From a bacterium (GTDB lineage: Bacteria; Desulfobacterota; GWC2-55-46): a stretch of DNA of 8,693 nt. The number at the start of each line of letters is the position of its first letter. Within the stretch, counting starts at the first letter, position 1. The position numbers were made by a program, and so were the translations under genes. Positions 6,582 to 8,693 of the stretch are shown here, in pieces. Where the stretch lies: positions 1 through 8,693 of the forward strand of contig DAIDBB010000391.1 of the NCBI GenBank assembly GCA_027310325.1, read 5' to 3'. Under the pieces are notes generated by a model, which searched no databases, was not told the DNA's origin, and worked only from the letters and a program-made list of their open reading frames with translations.

Positions 6582-7832
6582 TTATAATCCGGGTATGAGC
6601 CTCTTAAGCCACCCCTCTTTCGAGGTTATGGCCCCGTGGGGGCACATCTCCTGACAGCAGAAGCACCTTATGCATTTATCATAGTCTATGAGTATCCTGT
6701 CTTTCCTTTCCATGACCGAAGGGGGGCATACCTCGACGCAGATATTGCACCGGGTGCATATGCCGTGGTTTATGTTCGGCCTTGCCGTGAGGGACTTCCT
6801 CAGGATCTTGTCAACGAAGTACGGGAGCCTGGATGTAATAAAGTTCGGGCTCATAAGCGGCGGGAACCTGAAGTCCCTGACCGGCTGGGCCTTCTCGCCG
6901 AGGGTGTTTATAGCGGACTCGTCCGGCGCGATGCCTCTTTCCATGGCTACTCTAAGGACAGGGACGTCATATGCACGGGCCCCGAGGAGACCGGCGGCTA
7001 CCGTATCCATCATGAGGGCATCAGGGGACGCGAATACGAGGCCAAGGTCCCGCGGGTCGCCGCTTCCGGGCCCGTTGCCTTCCATGGCCGTTATCGCGTC
7101 CATTATGGTAAGCCTGGGCCTGAGGAGATAATAGAGATCGAGGAGCATCCCCGCGAAAAATAGCGCGTCGGTGCCGGCGGCCAGGTGCCACTGCGGCTTT
7201 TTCTTGCCCGGCACGCAGCCGAACATGTTCTTTACGCCCATGGTGAGGAACATCTGCACATGGGTCTTGAGTTTCGGGATGTTTATGATGCCGTCGAACC
7301 CGAGCGCCTCCCTCGCCACTTCAAAGCGCTTGAAGGTGTGGCCTTCGGGGTTCTCGGCCTCGACCGGCTCCTTGAGCTCTATAAGCTCCGTGCCCGTGTC
7401 TTTAAGTATCCCGGCCAGGCCGCATTTGTCGGCTACTTTACGGGCGCTCCCCAATCCGGGGCTGTCCCCGACGACGGGTGCGGCTCCTGCCTCTTTCACA
7501 AGTCTTAATACGGCCTTTACGACATGCGGGTGGGTGGTTACCGCCGAATCGACGGGTTTGGCGGCGAGGAGATTGGGCTTAAGGAGTATCCGTTCGCCCT
7601 TTTTTACGAACCGCCCCATGCCGCCGAGAAGTCCGACGGCTTCTTTTACAGCGCCGTAGACCCTGTCCGTGCCGTAATCGGGGCACCTTATGACGGATAC
7701 GGCGGCTTTTTCAGGGTTCTCTTTCATGGGAGTTGGCCGATTGCCGGGGCGGGGGTCCGCTCGTAGGTCGTAATCCGGTCCTTTCCTTCGCCTCTGCGCC
7801 GGGTCATCGACGAGAAGCGTCGTCTCTTTCAT
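6582..7832 (-). CDS. DUF362 domain protein with C-terminal double 4Fe-4S ferredoxin domain
   Basis: The frame encodes 416 residues. The DUF362 domain covers about 43-330 and shows KPNLL (85-89), TTHPHVV (99-105), GDSPG (122-126) and a PKLKTHVQMFLTMGVKNMFG stretch (176-195). The C-terminus has two [4Fe-4S] motifs of the CX2CX2CX3CP type: C359, C362, C365, C369 and C387, C390, C393, C397. These point to a cytoplasmic redox or electron-transfer protein; DUF362 itself has no settled reaction. The start is uncertain. The first ATG (7832) is preceded by a weak GGAAAAG ribosome-binding site, but the first 35 residues are charged, proline- and arginine-rich and unlike the family, which usually begins shortly before the VSVIRC strand. 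The ATG at 7727 (residue 36) would give 381 residues, a more typical size, but has no visible ribosome-binding site. The gene follows the cpoB-like gene by 46 bases on the same strand and may share its transcript. Confidence 0.9.
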   Translation of the reverse strand: MKETTLLVDDPAQRRRKGPDYDLRADPRPGNRPTPMKENPEKAAVSVIRCPDYGTDRVYGAVKEAVGLLGGMGRFVKKGERILLKPNLLAAKPVDSAVTTHPHVVKAVLRLVKEAGAAPVVGDSPGLGSARKVADKCGLAGILKDTGTELIELKEPVEAENPEGHTFKRFEVAREALGFDGIINIPKLKTHVQMFLTMGVKNMFGCVPGKKKPQWHLAAGTDALFFAGMLLDLYYLLRPRLTIMDAITAMEGNGPGSGDPRDLGLVFASPDALMMDTVAAGLLGARAYDVPVLRVAMERGIAPDESAINTLGEKAQPVRDFRFPPLMSPNFITSRLPYFVDKILRKSLTARPNINHGICTRCNICVEVCPPSVMERKDRILIDYDKCIRCFCCQEMCPHGAITSKEGWLKRLIPGL

Positions 7833-7878
7833 ATGGCCGCTTTTCCGGATAGTATTGTTTCGTAGGAGAGGGGCAGTC

Positions 7879-8693
7879 TTACTTCAGCCCTTCAAGACGC
7901 TTTTTCGCGAGCTTCGCCTCGGAAGAGCCCGGGAACTTCTCGACGACCTGCTTGAAGAGCACCCGCGCCTCCTGTTTAGAGCCGAGCCTTTCGAACGAAT
8001 AACCTTCCTTGAGCATGGCGGCGGCGGCCTTCTCGCCTTTCGGATAGTTTTTAACTACGCCGTCGAACTCGACTACGGCCCTCTCGAAGTCGCCCATGCC
8101 ATAGTACGTCTCGCCAAGCCAGTACCGGGCGTTACCGGCGAGCTTGTGGTCGGGGTAGGCCTTGAGAAAACTTTTGAGCGCCTCGGCGGCCGTCTTGTAC
8201 TCCTTTTCCTCTACGGCCTTGTATCCCCTGGCGTAAAGGCCCTCGGCATCCGTAAGCCCCGCGGCCCCGCCAGCCGTCTCTGACGGGGCTTTCTGGAGCG
8301 TTGCCATGGCGGACTCGAGCTGCGCGAGCTTCTTCTCGTCCGCGTCAAGCGATGCCTTCAACGCCTCGATCCTGGAGTTCGTCTCCTTCGAGCCCGAAGC
8401 GAGGCCGTTTATCCTCGCGTTCACGTCGGTTACGGAGTTTTTCATCTCGTCCCTGTTGTGTTGGGCCTCGTCTACGCTCCCGCGGACGAACGAAAAGTCC
8501 TGACGCATGTTTTCGATAGAGTTGTTTGTCTCGGCCAGGGACCTCTTCAGGTCTTCGACGGAGTTCTTGATCTTCCCCATCTCCCCGCCTCCGGCCTCAA
8601 GGGCCGTGACGCGCCTTTTAAGGTCCTCGTCATCCTTTACCAGCTTGTCGACGTTCTCGACGTACTTCGCCTGCTCCTGGGTCATTATGGGAA
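7879..8693 (-). CDS. cpoB: CpoB/YbgF-like Tol-Pal system periplasmic coiled-coil/TPR protein, 5' end outside the window
   Basis: From the first visible ATG (8685) the frame gives 268 residues, but it stays open to the window edge (codons for Pro-Ile precede the ATG) and no signal peptide or lipobox is seen, so the true start very probably lies beyond 8693. Residues 1-122 are a heptad-rich coiled coil, including a RQDFSFVRGSVDE stretch like the YbgF trimerising region. A short Ala/Gly linker (about 133-143) leads to three TPR-like repeats (about 145-265) with the diagnostic NARYWLGETYY (175-185), KNYPKGEKAAAAMLKEGYS and VEKFPGSSEAKLAKKRL. In E. coli, CpoB is periplasmic and links the Tol-Pal machine to peptidoglycan synthesis during constriction. 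The rest of the tol-pal cluster would be expected to the right of the window. It is followed by the DUF362 gene after 46 bases, with no terminator seen between. Confidence 0.88.
   Translation of the reverse strand, partial: PIMTQEQAKYVENVDKLVKDDEDLKRRVTALEAGGGEMGKIKNSVEDLKRSLAETNNSIENMRQDFSFVRGSVDEAQHNRDEMKNSVTDVNARINGLASGSKETNSRIEALKASLDADEKKLAQLESAMATLQKAPSETAGGAAGLTDAEGLYARGYKAVEEKEYKTAAEALKSFLKAYPDHKLAGNARYWLGETYYGMGDFERAVVEFDGVVKNYPKGEKAAAAMLKEGYSFERLGSKQEARVLFKQVVEKFPGSSEAKLAKKRLEGLK

Noticed and set aside
6583..6588. TATAAT on the plus strand as a rightward promoter
   Set aside because: No -35-like hexamer sits at a suitable distance, and no rightward gene follows; it overlaps the DUF362 stop codon.

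Overview
The window looks like chromosomal DNA from a Gram-negative, diderm bacterium. It is moderately GC-rich by eye, and its genes use ATA (Ile) and AGG (Arg) freely. Evidence for an outer membrane comes from a CpoB/YbgF-type Tol-Pal periplasmic protein and a large AsmA-like inner-membrane protein. System II cytochrome c assembly (CcsA), a DUF3047 secreted protein and a DUF362 double 4Fe-4S protein together suggest an anaerobic or respiratory lineage such as Desulfobacterota or Nitrospirota. That placement is inferred from gene content only.

Layout. The left part reads rightward: the 3' part of queE (bases 2-607), a 115-base spacer with no convincing terminator, then a complete ccsA (723-1505). 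The rest reads leftward. From right to left these are a cpoB/ybgF-like gene that runs off the window (7879-8693), a DUF362/ferredoxin gene (6582-7832), a DUF3047 gene (5822-6502), a 1102-codon AsmA-like gene (2430-5738) and a class I methyltransferase gene (1666-2421). The two blocks converge at about 1504-1679. There a 176-base imperfect palindrome, made of two head-to-head copies of a hairpin-bearing unit, fills the space between the genes and carries both stop codons or parts of them.

How the genes relate. The methyltransferase starts 8 bases after the AsmA stop codon, so the two are almost certainly co-transcribed. DUF3047 has its own strong sigma70-like promoter, with a perfect -10 and 17-base spacing. 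AsmA has a weaker candidate promoter followed by a perfect 7+1+7 palindrome in an operator-like position. The DUF362 gene follows cpoB by 46 bases and may share its transcript. Three leftward products (AsmA-like, DUF3047, CpoB-like) are envelope or exported proteins, so the right-hand block looks like a loose envelope neighbourhood. QueE (deazapurine/queuosine synthesis) and CcsA (heme attachment to cytochromes c) are functionally unrelated housekeeping genes.

I found no CRISPR array, transposase, tRNA, rRNA, phage gene, toxin-antitoxin pair or recognisable defence system. The most unusual element is the convergent compound palindrome. Secondary points are the altered WWD heme-handling motif of CcsA, the TTG start of the AsmA-like gene and the start ambiguity of the DUF362 protein.
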